Positions 7,166 to 15,051 of a stretch of DNA of 64,000 nt are shown piece after piece (the first letter of the stretch is position 1; each line of letters begins with the position of its first letter). This DNA is from Ferdinandcohnia salidurans. Its GTDB lineage: Bacteria > Bacillota > Bacilli > Bacillales > Bacillaceae_L. The notes beneath the pieces were generated by a model that worked only from the letters and a program-made list of their open reading frames with translations, had not been told where the DNA came from and did no database searches. The translations under genes and the position numbers were made by a program. The stretch is taken from positions 1 to 64,000 of the forward strand of contig NZ_JBHUEK010000018.1 in assembly GCF_042680725.1 (NCBI RefSeq), given 5' to 3'.

Positions 7166-8431
7166 ATGGAAGCTAGAAGTACGTTCAAAAAAAATTTACA
7201 TAAAAAGATCTCCTATATGCTGTTAAATGTTCGATTAGAAAGTGGCTTTAAATATGAAGATGGGCAGGTTGTCGCCACTGAAACAGAATTACGTCATATT
7301 GAAATAGAAAACGGTATTATTAAGAAAATACAAGATACTCATCTACCATATAGAAGTGAAATAGATTGCTACGATGCGATGGGAATGCTTCTCCTCCCAG
7401 CATTTAAGGACATGCATATCCATTTAGATAAAACCTACTATGGGGGTCCCTGGAAGGCAGGAGCAAATCGAAAAAGTATTTTTGACATGATTGAATTAGA
7501 GGAGGAAATACTGCCAAAGCTACTGACAACGGCACAAGAGCGTGCGGAAAAATTAATTCAGCTAATACTGAGCTACGGTTCAACAAATGTTCGAAGTCAT
7601 TGTAATATTGATCAGACTGTCGGGCTAAAAAATCTCGAAAAATTAAAGGCTGCCCTTGAGAATTATTCAGATGAAATTTCACATGAGATCGTAGCTTTTC
7701 CTCAACATGGATTGCTTCGCTCTAATGTAGAAGGGTTATTACGAGAGGCTATGGAGCTTGGCGTAACACATGTAGGAGGTCTTGATCCAACCGTTGTTGA
7801 CGGAAATATGGAGAAGTCTTTGGAAACAATGGTACAAATCGCAGTGGACTATAACAAAGGCATTGATATTCATCTTCATGAGGGTGGGGAGACAGGGATT
7901 AAAGCCATTAATAGGTTGGCTGATTTTACCGATGAGGCTGGACTAAATGGAAAAGTAACAATCAGCCATGCGTTCTCACTAGCTTCATTGTCAGAAGAAT
8001 CTGGTATCGAGCTTGCAAACCGATTAGCTTCATTAGGTATTTCAATTGCCTCAACGGTTCCAATTGGTAAAACGGTTATGCCAATTCCACTCCTTCAAAA
8101 GAAGGGAGTAGAAGTCCTACTTGGAAATGACAGTATTACAGATCATTGGTCACCGTTTGGGATTGGAGATATCCTTCAGAAAGCACATCTTGCAGCACAA
8201 TTATATGGTTGGAGCAATGAATATGACTTATCACGTGCTTTATCCCTAGCCACTAGAGGCATTACACCTTTAGATAAAGAGGGAAATCAAATCTGGCCCA
8301 AGGTTGGAGATGAAGCTACTGCTGTCCTCGTAACTGCCAGTTGTTCAGCAGAAGCTGTAGCAAGGTTGCCAAAGCGTGCTGCTGTTCTGCATAAAGGAGC
8401 ATTTTCTTCAGGTTCTTTACAAAAAAAGTAA
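7166..8431 (+). CDS. CodA-like amidohydrolase, paralogue C
   Basis: Third member of the amidohydrolase set (421 aa), most like paralogue A in its active site: DMHIHLDKTYYGGPWKA, the central HLHE, ISHAF and GNDSITDHWSPFGIG. The Glu after HLH matches the catalytic Glu of cytosine deaminases, whereas A and B have Asp. The start chosen is the ATG after AAAGGAGAA; an in-frame ATG 38 codons upstream has no ribosome-binding site and would add a non-conserved extension. It is followed by an AraC-type regulator, a symporter and a creatininase-like gene, so it probably belongs to an inducible nitrogen- or carbon-scavenging pathway. Substrate unknown. Confidence 0.85.
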   Translation: MEARSTFKKNLHKKISYMLLNVRLESGFKYEDGQVVATETELRHIEIENGIIKKIQDTHLPYRSEIDCYDAMGMLLLPAFKDMHIHLDKTYYGGPWKAGANRKSIFDMIELEEEILPKLLTTAQERAEKLIQLILSYGSTNVRSHCNIDQTVGLKNLEKLKAALENYSDEISHEIVAFPQHGLLRSNVEGLLREAMELGVTHVGGLDPTVVDGNMEKSLETMVQIAVDYNKGIDIHLHEGGETGIKAINRLADFTDEAGLNGKVTISHAFSLASLSEESGIELANRLASLGISIASTVPIGKTVMPIPLLQKKGVEVLLGNDSITDHWSPFGIGDILQKAHLAAQLYGWSNEYDLSRALSLATRGITPLDKEGNQIWPKVGDEATAVLVTASCSAEAVARLPKRAAVLHKGAFSSGSLQKK

Positions 8432-8497
8432 TAGTACACAATGAGTGCTCCTTCTAAAAGAAGGTAACTAGCCCATTTGAAGTGAGGTGATGGGAAA

Positions 8498-9256
8498 ATG
8501 GAAAGGGAAGACCTAGAAGATCAAATAAACAATGAGTTCAATAAGAATAAAACTAAGCATGAAATAATCGAATCAGGACACAAATTTCGGGAGGAACTAT
8601 TACAATCCATTCGAAAAGGAGATCAGAAATCTGTTGCTCAATATATCAATAGATTTAATGAGTTTCTAAGAGTTGAAACAGACACTTTAGATATTATTAA
8701 AAGAGTTCCAACGAATGAATTACGTGCATTAAAAAACATATTATTATCTCATAATACCCTCTACAGCTATTCAGCGGAAAAAGGTGGCTTGAGTGCATGG
8801 CAATGTCATTACCTTTCTGAAAAATACGCAATTATGATTGAGAACGCCAAGTTTACACCTGAACTAGAAGAGATTCATAAAAAAATGCTAGAGGAGTACG
8901 CAGACCCTTCAATTCGTTTTATCGAATTTGAGAAAGCAACAATTGCCGAGAAAGCGGAGCATTTTATTAAGATGAACTTTTCTGAGGATATATCGATTGA
9001 GGACATATCCCGAAAGTTACATGTGCATTCTTCCCACTTAATGCGTACTTTCAAAAAAGAAAAAGGGATGACAATCAGTCATTATCGAAATTTGGTAAGG
9101 ATTAAGGAAGCGAAGGAATTATTAATCAATTCTAATCTTTCATTGATAGAAATCACCTTTATTGTAGGTTTTAAAAATCAACAATACTTTTCTCGTGTTT
9201 TTAAAGAGGAAGAAGGCGTAACTCCAAAAGAATATAAACAAAAAAATAGTAAGTAA
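8498..9256 (+). CDS. AraC family transcriptional regulator
   Basis: DNA-binding regulator (252 aa). The C-terminal 100 residues form the double helix-turn-helix of the AraC family: EDISIEDISRKLHVHSSHLM for the first and NLSLIEITFIVGFKNQQYFS for the second, ending in the usual F..EEGVTPKEY. The middle part (RALKNILLSHNTLYSYSAEKGG, split as ALKNILLSHNTLYS and GGLSAWQCHYLSEKYA) matches the linker seen in AraC regulators without a cupin domain. It lies 66 bp after amidohydrolase C and before the symporter gene, so it probably controls this cluster. Its effector is unknown. Confidence 0.88.
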   Translation: MEREDLEDQINNEFNKNKTKHEIIESGHKFREELLQSIRKGDQKSVAQYINRFNEFLRVETDTLDIIKRVPTNELRALKNILLSHNTLYSYSAEKGGLSAWQCHYLSEKYAIMIENAKFTPELEEIHKKMLEEYADPSIRFIEFEKATIAEKAEHFIKMNFSEDISIEDISRKLHVHSSHLMRTFKKEKGMTISHYRNLVRIKEAKELLINSNLSLIEITFIVGFKNQQYFSRVFKEEEGVTPKEYKQKNSK

Positions 9257-9299
9257 AGCCTTTAATCATCTGAAAAAATTGATGAAAGGCTTTTTTTAT
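9255..9299 (+). terminator. Intrinsic terminator after the AraC-type gene
   Basis: AAAGCCTTT..ATCATC pairs with GATGAAAGGCTTT around an A-rich loop, followed by T7. It separates the regulator from the symporter unit. Confidence 0.85.
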
Positions 9300-9383
9300 T
9301 TTATGCAATTATAGTGTAAAAGGATGCAATTTTATTGCAAAAGTAATTCGAAGTTTTGAGTTAAAATTCTAATATATTAGTAT

Positions 9384-9397
9384 TTTAAACGCTTTCA
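9384..9397 (+). promoter_or_regulatory. cre-like CcpA site
   Basis: The reverse complement reads TGAAAGCGTTTAAA, which fits the cre consensus TGWNANCGNTNWCA with one mismatch. It lies 68 bp before the symporter start, a plausible site for catabolite repression of the transporter and creatininase-like genes. Confidence 0.5.
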
Positions 9398-9464
9398 TTA
9401 TGGCGGGATTTAGAATTATTTTAAAAAGTTATAAATCTATTTTATTTACATTGGGGGTTACAAC

Positions 9465-10847
9465 ATGGAAAAGAAACAGGTTAGAAAATTTGGCTTCCGT
9501 GATCAATTTGGATACATGCTAGGGGATGTTGGTGGTGGTTTTGCAAACCTTTACATCGGTTCGTTTTTCCTTTTATTCACCACCTCCGTACTTGGAGTAA
9601 GTCCTTATTTCATGGGAACATTGTTCTTAGTTGCACGGATATTTGATGCATTTACAGATGTTTTGATGGGAAGTATTCCTGATAGATGGAGATTAGGAAA
9701 AAGCGGCGATAAATTTTTACCATATATCAATATATCAAAATGGTTACTAGCAGCATCCATCTTAATTTCATTTGCTGATGTCTCAAGTTGGTCATCAACG
9801 GCTACTCATGTGTGGGTCGTATTTGTTTATCTATTCTATGGAATCGCATACACAGCTGATTCAATTCCTTATGGTTCATTAGCAGCTGTTATTACTGATG
9901 ATCCAATTGAACGTACAAAATTATCACGCGCACGTTCTATTGGTGGTATGGTTGTTGGAATCGGGTTTTTATCGTTTGTCCCTATGTTTATCTATGATAA
10001 ATCTGGGAATCTAGTGCCTGAAATGTTTTTCTACATTTCTATCGTGTTCAGTATTCTTTCCGTATTAGCTTATACAGGACTTGTTAAATTAACAACAGAA
10101 CGTATTCGTGATGATAGACCAGTGGGTACTAAACCTGATTACAAATTTACAGATGCTCTAAAAGCTGCCTTAAAGAATCGACAGTTATTAGGGATGATGG
10201 TAGCAAGTGTTGGTTCATTAATTATGATTAATGGTGTTACACAATTAGCTGCAATTGTGTTCTCAGAATACTATAAAAATCCTGGTGCATTTGCGATTAA
10301 CTCATTCTTACAAATGGGAGTTACACTGGTATTGTTTCTTTTTGTCCCTACTCTCGTTAAGAAGTTTGGTAAACGTAATATGGTCATTAGTACGGCAAGC
10401 TTTAGTTTAATTGCTTCTTCACTCCTAACTATTTTTATTATTGAGAACGTTTACGTGTATATAGTAGCTTATAATATCGCAACCATCGCAAATATGGTTT
10501 TTGTTATGATCGTATGGGCGCTTGTTACAGATTGTTTAGATTTTACAGAGCTTCAAACTGGCAAACGGTATGATGGAACACTCTACTCTATTTATTCATT
10601 CTCACGTAAAGTAGGTATGGGTGTTGGTTCTGCACTTGGTAGTTATGCTTTAGGTTGGGTAGGATTTGTTTCTGGACAAACTTCTCAAACCCAAGAAGTA
10701 GCAGAGGGTGTTTTACGAATGTATAACGGATTACCTATCTTATCTTTTCTTTTAATGATTATCGGTATTGCGTTAATTTTCAACTTGAATAGTACGAAAG
10801 CTCAAGAAATGTACGCTACATTGAAGGAAAGAAGAGCACAAAACTAA
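9465..10847 (+). CDS. GPH-type cation symporter (MFS superfamily)
   Basis: Integral membrane transporter (460 aa, about 12 predicted helices) of the glycoside-pentoside-hexuronide:cation symporter family (MelB, YicJ type). Typical features are YMLGDVGGGFAN near the N terminus, the first cytoplasmic loop RIFDAFTDVLMGSIPDR (near residues 60-75) with its conserved Asp pair, and the C-terminal half TDCLDFTELQTGKRYDG. It probably imports a sugar, uronide or related small molecule with Na+ or H+. It sits between a regulator and a creatininase-like hydrolase and is 47 bp from the latter, so the two are probably co-transcribed. The cargo is probably the substrate of the hydrolases. Confidence 0.87.
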   Translation: MEKKQVRKFGFRDQFGYMLGDVGGGFANLYIGSFFLLFTTSVLGVSPYFMGTLFLVARIFDAFTDVLMGSIPDRWRLGKSGDKFLPYINISKWLLAASILISFADVSSWSSTATHVWVVFVYLFYGIAYTADSIPYGSLAAVITDDPIERTKLSRARSIGGMVVGIGFLSFVPMFIYDKSGNLVPEMFFYISIVFSILSVLAYTGLVKLTTERIRDDRPVGTKPDYKFTDALKAALKNRQLLGMMVASVGSLIMINGVTQLAAIVFSEYYKNPGAFAINSFLQMGVTLVLFLFVPTLVKKFGKRNMVISTASFSLIASSLLTIFIIENVYVYIVAYNIATIANMVFVMIVWALVTDCLDFTELQTGKRYDGTLYSIYSFSRKVGMGVGSALGSYALGWVGFVSGQTSQTQEVAEGVLRMYNGLPILSFLLMIIGIALIFNLNSTKAQEMYATLKERRAQN

Positions 10848-10894
10848 TCTATTCAATATATACATTTAAAAATTTTTAAAGGAGATGTAATTCG

Positions 10895-11740
10895 ATGAGA
10901 ACTCGGTTTCTATCTAAATGCACAAACGGGGAAGTTGAAGATTACCTGCAACAAAACGATCTGATTTTTGTACCCGTTGGTGTAACAGAAACGCACGGAG
11001 CTTTACCGCTTGATTCAGAAACGGTCATTGCTGAAGCACTTGCGTTAAAAATGGCAGAGGCAACAAATGGCCTCGTTCTTCACAACCTGCCATATTTCTT
11101 TGCGGGTGGTACAGCGATGGCTCGCGGTACCGTTAATATAAGCGTTAAAGAGGGTATGAGATATTTAGAGGCAATAGCTAAATCACTGTTAAAACAAGGT
11201 TTTAGAAGACAGGTATATGTTACTTGTCATGGTCCGGCTCACATTACATTAAGCGGAATGGTTCGAGATTTCTTTGAGGAAACGAAAGTTCCAATCCTTT
11301 ATATGGACATGATTAAAGCAACTGATAGTGTTAAAGATCTAAGTTTTTCGTTTATGGAAAAATTCAATGATATTAGCATTGGGGCATACAAAATACTCGG
11401 AAGATTGGAAGACGTTCCGATGAATGTTCCAGAGTCTAACTCGGTAACCTATGATGTGCAGAGTATGATAAACGGCATGAGTAAAAACCCTGGTAATGCA
11501 CTTGGAAAATATGCACTGCAATCAGGCGCAATTGGTTCATACTTTGATCAAGCGTCGGATCATCTAGTAACACCACTTATTACATCTGAAGAACATCGTG
11601 AAGAATTAGCAGATTCAGGTGTTCTTGCAATTGAAGAGTTTATTGAAAAAATGGATATGCCAACAATTGTTGATCTTTTACGAAAAACAGATGAATACAC
11701 ACAAAACGACAGTCTACCAAAATACGGTGAATGGTTGTAA
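10895..11740 (+). CDS. Creatininase-family amidohydrolase
   Basis: Protein of 281 aa from the creatininase/creatinine amidohydrolase superfamily, which contains metal-dependent C-N hydrolases. The metal-site motif near the N terminus is PVGVTETHGALPLDSET (residues 27-43), with Glu, His and Asp ligands. A second conserved block is YVTCHGPAHITL (near residue 108). The family usually has HGPHLPxxTD; here the residue after HG is Ala and the Asp is preceded by Leu, so it is a divergent member. It is downstream of the symporter in the same unit. A role after or beside the CodA-like enzymes is inferred. True creatinine hydrolysis is possible but not shown. Confidence 0.8.
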   Translation: MRTRFLSKCTNGEVEDYLQQNDLIFVPVGVTETHGALPLDSETVIAEALALKMAEATNGLVLHNLPYFFAGGTAMARGTVNISVKEGMRYLEAIAKSLLKQGFRRQVYVTCHGPAHITLSGMVRDFFEETKVPILYMDMIKATDSVKDLSFSFMEKFNDISIGAYKILGRLEDVPMNVPESNSVTYDVQSMINGMSKNPGNALGKYALQSGAIGSYFDQASDHLVTPLITSEEHREELADSGVLAIEEFIEKMDMPTIVDLLRKTDEYTQNDSLPKYGEWL

Positions 11741-11743
11741 TTT

Positions 11744-11779
11744 ATGAAAAAACGAGAATTTAATTTCTCGTTTTTTTTT
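11744..11779 (+). terminator. Intrinsic terminator after the creatininase-like gene
   Basis: AAAACGAGAA pairs with TTCTCGTTTT around a short AT loop, with a T9 run. It ends the symporter-hydrolase unit. Confidence 0.88.
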
Positions 11780-11860
11780 GGAAATTTATGAGTAGTTTAT
11801 ATCCCATACGTAGTTTTGTTTTATTTTTCTGGTGTGAAAAGAAATATACAAAATTGTAGT

Positions 11861-11888
11861 TTGAAATTACCAGTGTATAAGGTATATT
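11861..11888 (+). promoter_or_regulatory. Sigma-A promoter for the acetyltransferase
   Basis: TTGAAA (11861-11866), a 16-bp spacer and TATATT (11883-11888), about 40 bp before the ATG of the ArsN1-like gene. Confidence 0.6.
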
Positions 11889-11926
11889 CAATATGAAAAA
11901 CGGAGCTGTAGGGGAGGAAACTTTCT

Positions 11927-12424
11927 ATGAGAAATATCAATATCCGCATCGCTTCTATTCACGATATTGATGATATTCTTTCAATTTATAATGAGGGTAT
12001 CGAAGATCGAATTGCAACCTTGGAAACCTCAATAAAAGATAAGGATTTTATGCTTGCCTGGTTTCATCGACATACTGGACGTTTTAAGGTGATAATAGCC
12101 GAAGTTGAGGGAGAAATTGTTGGATGGGCAAGTCTAAATCAGTATAATAGTCGATCTGCATATGATGGGGTTGCTGATTTATCTGTTTATGTTAGAAGAG
12201 ATGATCGTGGAAGAGGTATAGGAGGAAAATTACTTTCCACAATCGAGAAGCTGGCAAAGGAAAACGCATTCCACAAAATTGTCTTATTTACTTTTCCGTT
12301 TAATAAACTTGGACAAGGCCTTTATAAAAAAAGTGGATTTCGGGAAGTAGGCGTATTTAAGAATCAGGGGAAAATCGATGATCAATTTATTGATGTTATG
12401 GCAATGGAGAAACTGTTAGTTTAG
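11927..12424 (+). CDS. arsN1: ArsN1-type N-acetyltransferase (arsinothricin/phosphinothricin type)
   Basis: GNAT enzyme (165 aa) of the phosphinothricin acetyltransferase group. The substrate-side motif IYNEGIEDRIATLET (residues 21-35) is characteristic of ArsN1, and the acetyl-CoA loop is VRRDDRGRGIGGKLL (near 90-104). The C-terminal GFREVGVFKNQGKID also fits. ArsN1 enzymes acetylate the amino group of the arsenic antibiotic arsinothricin; relatives act on phosphinothricin. The gene has its own promoter but lies 170 bp upstream of arsR-arsB-arsC, which strongly supports the arsenic assignment over a generic YwnH-like role. Confidence 0.8.
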   Translation: MRNINIRIASIHDIDDILSIYNEGIEDRIATLETSIKDKDFMLAWFHRHTGRFKVIIAEVEGEIVGWASLNQYNSRSAYDGVADLSVYVRRDDRGRGIGGKLLSTIEKLAKENAFHKIVLFTFPFNKLGQGLYKKSGFREVGVFKNQGKIDDQFIDVMAMEKLLV

Positions 12425-12513
12425 GAGGATAAGAAAGTAATTTATGTGTTATGACCGGTCTGAAATGTATTAGATTGGTCATTTTCACCTTAAAGCAATA
12501 AGGCTAAAAAAGG

Positions 12514-12542
12514 TTGCGATTTTTATATAAGTAGAATATTAT
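12514..12542 (+). promoter_or_regulatory. ars operon promoter
   Basis: TTGCGA (12514-12519), a 17-bp spacer and TATTAT (12537-12542). The -10 overlaps the inverted repeat at 12540-12561, as expected for an ArsR-repressed promoter. Confidence 0.65.
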
Positions 12543-12561
12543 ATAAGCAAAAGGTTATATA
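12540..12561. promoter_or_regulatory. Probable ArsR operator
   Basis: Perfect inverted repeat TATATAA-N8-TTATATA, overlapping the -10 and the transcription start of the ars promoter. Position and symmetry fit an ArsR/SmtB dimer site. Arsenite binding to ArsR would release it. Confidence 0.6.
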
Positions 12562-12594
12562 GGCGAATCTTTATGTAGGAAGGAGAAGACTGAT

Positions 12595-12891
12595 TTGGAG
12601 AACATTGAATTAATGGCTAAGCAGTTAAAAGCTGTAAGTGACCCCAACCGATTAAAGCTATTATCATGCCTTAAAAAAGGGGAAGTATGTGTTTGTGATT
12701 TTGTCGATGTTTTAAATATTTCTCAACCAGCGGTTAGTCAACAATTGAAAAAGTTGAAGGATGCTGGAATTGTTCTGGAAAGACCCTCGGGTACTTGGAA
12801 ACATTATCGACTAAATGATGAATTACCTCCATATATTCAGTCTATTATTGATCAATTGCAAGAAATCTCAATCATTAAATGCAATTGTTAA
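12595..12891 (+). CDS. arsR: Arsenical resistance operon repressor
   Basis: ArsR/SmtB winged-helix repressor (98 aa). The metal-sensing motif is CVCDF with Cys32 and Cys34 in the recognition region; the recognition helix is ISQPAVSQQLKKLKDAGIV. Two further Cys occur in the C-terminal KCNC (Cys96, Cys98), which may add ligands. The start is TTG after GGAAGGAGA; no better in-frame start is close. It heads an arsR-arsB-arsC operon with a promoter and a palindromic operator just upstream. Binding of As(III) or Sb(III) should relieve repression. Confidence 0.93.
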   Translation: MENIELMAKQLKAVSDPNRLKLLSCLKKGEVCVCDFVDVLNISQPAVSQQLKKLKDAGIVLERPSGTWKHYRLNDELPPYIQSIIDQLQEISIIKCNC

Positions 12892-12947
12892 ATATGCAGC
12901 ATCAGGAAGATTCTAATACATCTAAGTAAGTAGTAGGAGGTTATCTA

Positions 12948-14246
12948 TTGATATCAGTAATTTTAGCTTCAGTTATTTTCTTAATTACCCTTGTCTTGGT
13001 TATTTGGCAACCTAAGGGTTTATCGATTGGTTGGTCTGCTTGTGGTGGGGCTGTCTTAGCTCTAATCGTTGGAGTCGTGGATTTTAAAGATGTAATCGAT
13101 GTGACATCCATTGTTTGGAATGCAACGTTGACGTTTGTGGCTATTATTATCATTTCGTTAATACTAGATGAGATTGGTTTCTTTGAGTGGTCAGCACTTC
13201 ACATGGCAAGAACCGCAAAAGGAAATGGAATTCGAATGTTTGTGTATGTTTCGATATTAGGAGCACTAGTTGCAGCTTTCTTTGCAAACGATGGAGCAGC
13301 GTTAATTTTAACTCCAATCGTATTAGCGATGGTTCGGAACCTTAACTTCAATGAAAAAATGGTATTTCCATTTATCATGGCAAGTGGATTTATTGCAGAT
13401 ACGACATCTCTGCCACTTGTCGTCAGTAACTTAGTAAACATTGTTTCAGCAGACTTTTTTGGAATTGGTTTTGCAGAGTTTGCATCAAGAATGATTGTTC
13501 CCAATCTCTTTTCGTTAGCAGCAAGTATTTTGGTCTTATATCTATTTTTCCGTAAGAGCATTCCAAAGAATTATGATATGACTCAACTGAAAAAGCCAGC
13601 AGAAGCGATTCGTGACCTGAAGATGTTCAGATTATCTTGGGTTGTGTTAGGGATACTACTTATTGGATACTTTGCAAGTGAATTTACAGGAATTCCGGTA
13701 TCCATTATCGCAAGTATTGTGGCAATCTTCTTCCTCTTCATGGCTAGGAGAAGTTCAGCCGTAAATACGCGGACAGTTATAAAAGGTGCTCCGTGGGCTA
13801 TCGTATTTTTCTCAATAGGAATGTATGTAGTTGTATATGGGTTAAGAAATGTTGGGCTTACAGATATCCTAGCAAATCTCATTCAGTTATCTGCTGATCA
13901 AGGCTTATTTGCGGCAACAATTGGAATGGGATTCATAGCAGCAATCCTGTCATCTGTTATGAATAACATGCCGACTGTCATGATTGATGCTCTAGCAATT
14001 GCAGATACAAATACAAGCGGTGTAATAAGAGAAGCTCTTATCTATGCGAATGTTATTGGTTCAGATTTAGGTCCAAAAATTACACCAATTGGTTCTCTTG
14101 CAACCCTTTTATGGTTACATGTTCTTTCACAAAAGGGAGTTAAAATTTCATGGGGAACCTACTTTAAGACTGGTATTATACTAACCATTCCAACATTGTT
14201 CATCACACTAGTTGGATTATATATTTGGCTGCTTATTATTCATTAA
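12948..14246 (+). CDS. arsB: Arsenite/antimonite efflux permease ArsB
   Basis: Polytopic membrane protein (432 aa, about 11-12 predicted helices) of the ArsB type in the ion transporter superfamily, not the Acr3 type used by B. subtilis. Recognisable blocks include WQPKGLSIGWSACGGA near the N terminus, FFANDGAALILTPIVLAM (near residue 108) and the C-terminal NNMPTVMIDAL and GSDLGPKITPIGSLATLLWL. It extrudes arsenite using the membrane potential, or as ArsAB if an ArsA exists elsewhere; no arsA is in the window. The start is TTG after TAGGAGG. It lies 56 bp after arsR. Confidence 0.92.
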   Translation: MISVILASVIFLITLVLVIWQPKGLSIGWSACGGAVLALIVGVVDFKDVIDVTSIVWNATLTFVAIIIISLILDEIGFFEWSALHMARTAKGNGIRMFVYVSILGALVAAFFANDGAALILTPIVLAMVRNLNFNEKMVFPFIMASGFIADTTSLPLVVSNLVNIVSADFFGIGFAEFASRMIVPNLFSLAASILVLYLFFRKSIPKNYDMTQLKKPAEAIRDLKMFRLSWVVLGILLIGYFASEFTGIPVSIIASIVAIFFLFMARRSSAVNTRTVIKGAPWAIVFFSIGMYVVVYGLRNVGLTDILANLIQLSADQGLFAATIGMGFIAAILSSVMNNMPTVMIDALAIADTNTSGVIREALIYANVIGSDLGPKITPIGSLATLLWLHVLSQKGVKISWGTYFKTGIILTIPTLFITLVGLYIWLLIIH

Positions 14247-14267
14247 ACAAAAAAGGAGATTTCGATT

Positions 14268-14687
14268 ATGTCAAAAAAAACAATTTACTTTTTATGTACA
14301 GGTAACTCTTGCAGAAGCCAAATGGCTGAAGGGTGGGGGAAAAAGTATTTAGGAGAAGAGTGGAACGTACTAAGTGCCGGTATTGAAGCACATGGCTTAA
14401 ATCCTAATGCCGTAAAAGCGATGAATGAAGTTGGCGTTGATATTTCCAATCAAACTTCAGATATTATTGACCCTGAAATCCTAAACAATGCAGATTTTGT
14501 CGTAACTTTATGTGGAGATGCTGCTGATAAGTGTCCAATGACACCACCACATGTGAAACGTGACCATTGGGGATTCGATGATCCTGCGAAAGCTCAAGGA
14601 ACGGAAGAAGAAAAATGGGCAGTGTTCCAACAGGTACGTGACCAAATTGGTGAAAGAATTCAACGATTTGCTGAAACTGGTGAATAA
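14268..14687 (+). CDS. arsC: Arsenate reductase, thioredoxin-coupled
   Basis: Low-molecular-weight phosphatase fold enzyme (139 aa) that reduces As(V) to As(III) for export by ArsB. The P-loop CTGNSCRSQ starts at the catalytic Cys10, and the redox pair Cys82/Cys89 is in TLCGDAADKCP, exactly as in the S. aureus pI258/B. subtilis thioredoxin-dependent class. The conserved DHWGFDDPAKAQG block is present. It lies 21 bp after arsB with a good ribosome-binding site, as the last gene of the operon. Confidence 0.96.
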   Translation: MSKKTIYFLCTGNSCRSQMAEGWGKKYLGEEWNVLSAGIEAHGLNPNAVKAMNEVGVDISNQTSDIIDPEILNNADFVVTLCGDAADKCPMTPPHVKRDHWGFDDPAKAQGTEEEKWAVFQQVRDQIGERIQRFAETGE

Positions 14688-14740
14688 TAGAACTATGATA
14701 GGAGCTACCACATTTCTCGTTAGTAATTGAAGGATGGGAT

Positions 14741-14795
14741 GGATATGAACGCATATTTAATGGCTATTAACCAGTCATTCTATGCATTCATATCC
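14741..14795 (+). terminator. Hairpin downstream of the ars operon
   Basis: GGATATGAA..GCATA pairs with TATGC.TTCATATCC around a 25-nt loop. It is followed by T-rich but not uninterrupted sequence. The rest of 14796-15051 is AT-rich and shows no gene that I can recognise. Confidence 0.5.
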
Positions 14796-15051
14796 TTAAT
14801 TTATTCATGTAATTAACCTTTCAGTATCCGCAAACACGTACCTCCCCTTTATCAAAACCTCCCTTTTTTTACCCGATTTTCTTTACGCTTTAAATTTGAT
14901 ATAGTAAAGTTTATAATTTTTAAAGTTATTATAGTTTGATAAAAAGGATTCATGCATGGTATAGCCATAAAAGAAGCATGAACATTTCTGGGTTTAACTT
15001 TCGGATGAGAGTTTGTACTCGTGTCGGTATAGAGAGGATTTGAGTTTGATT

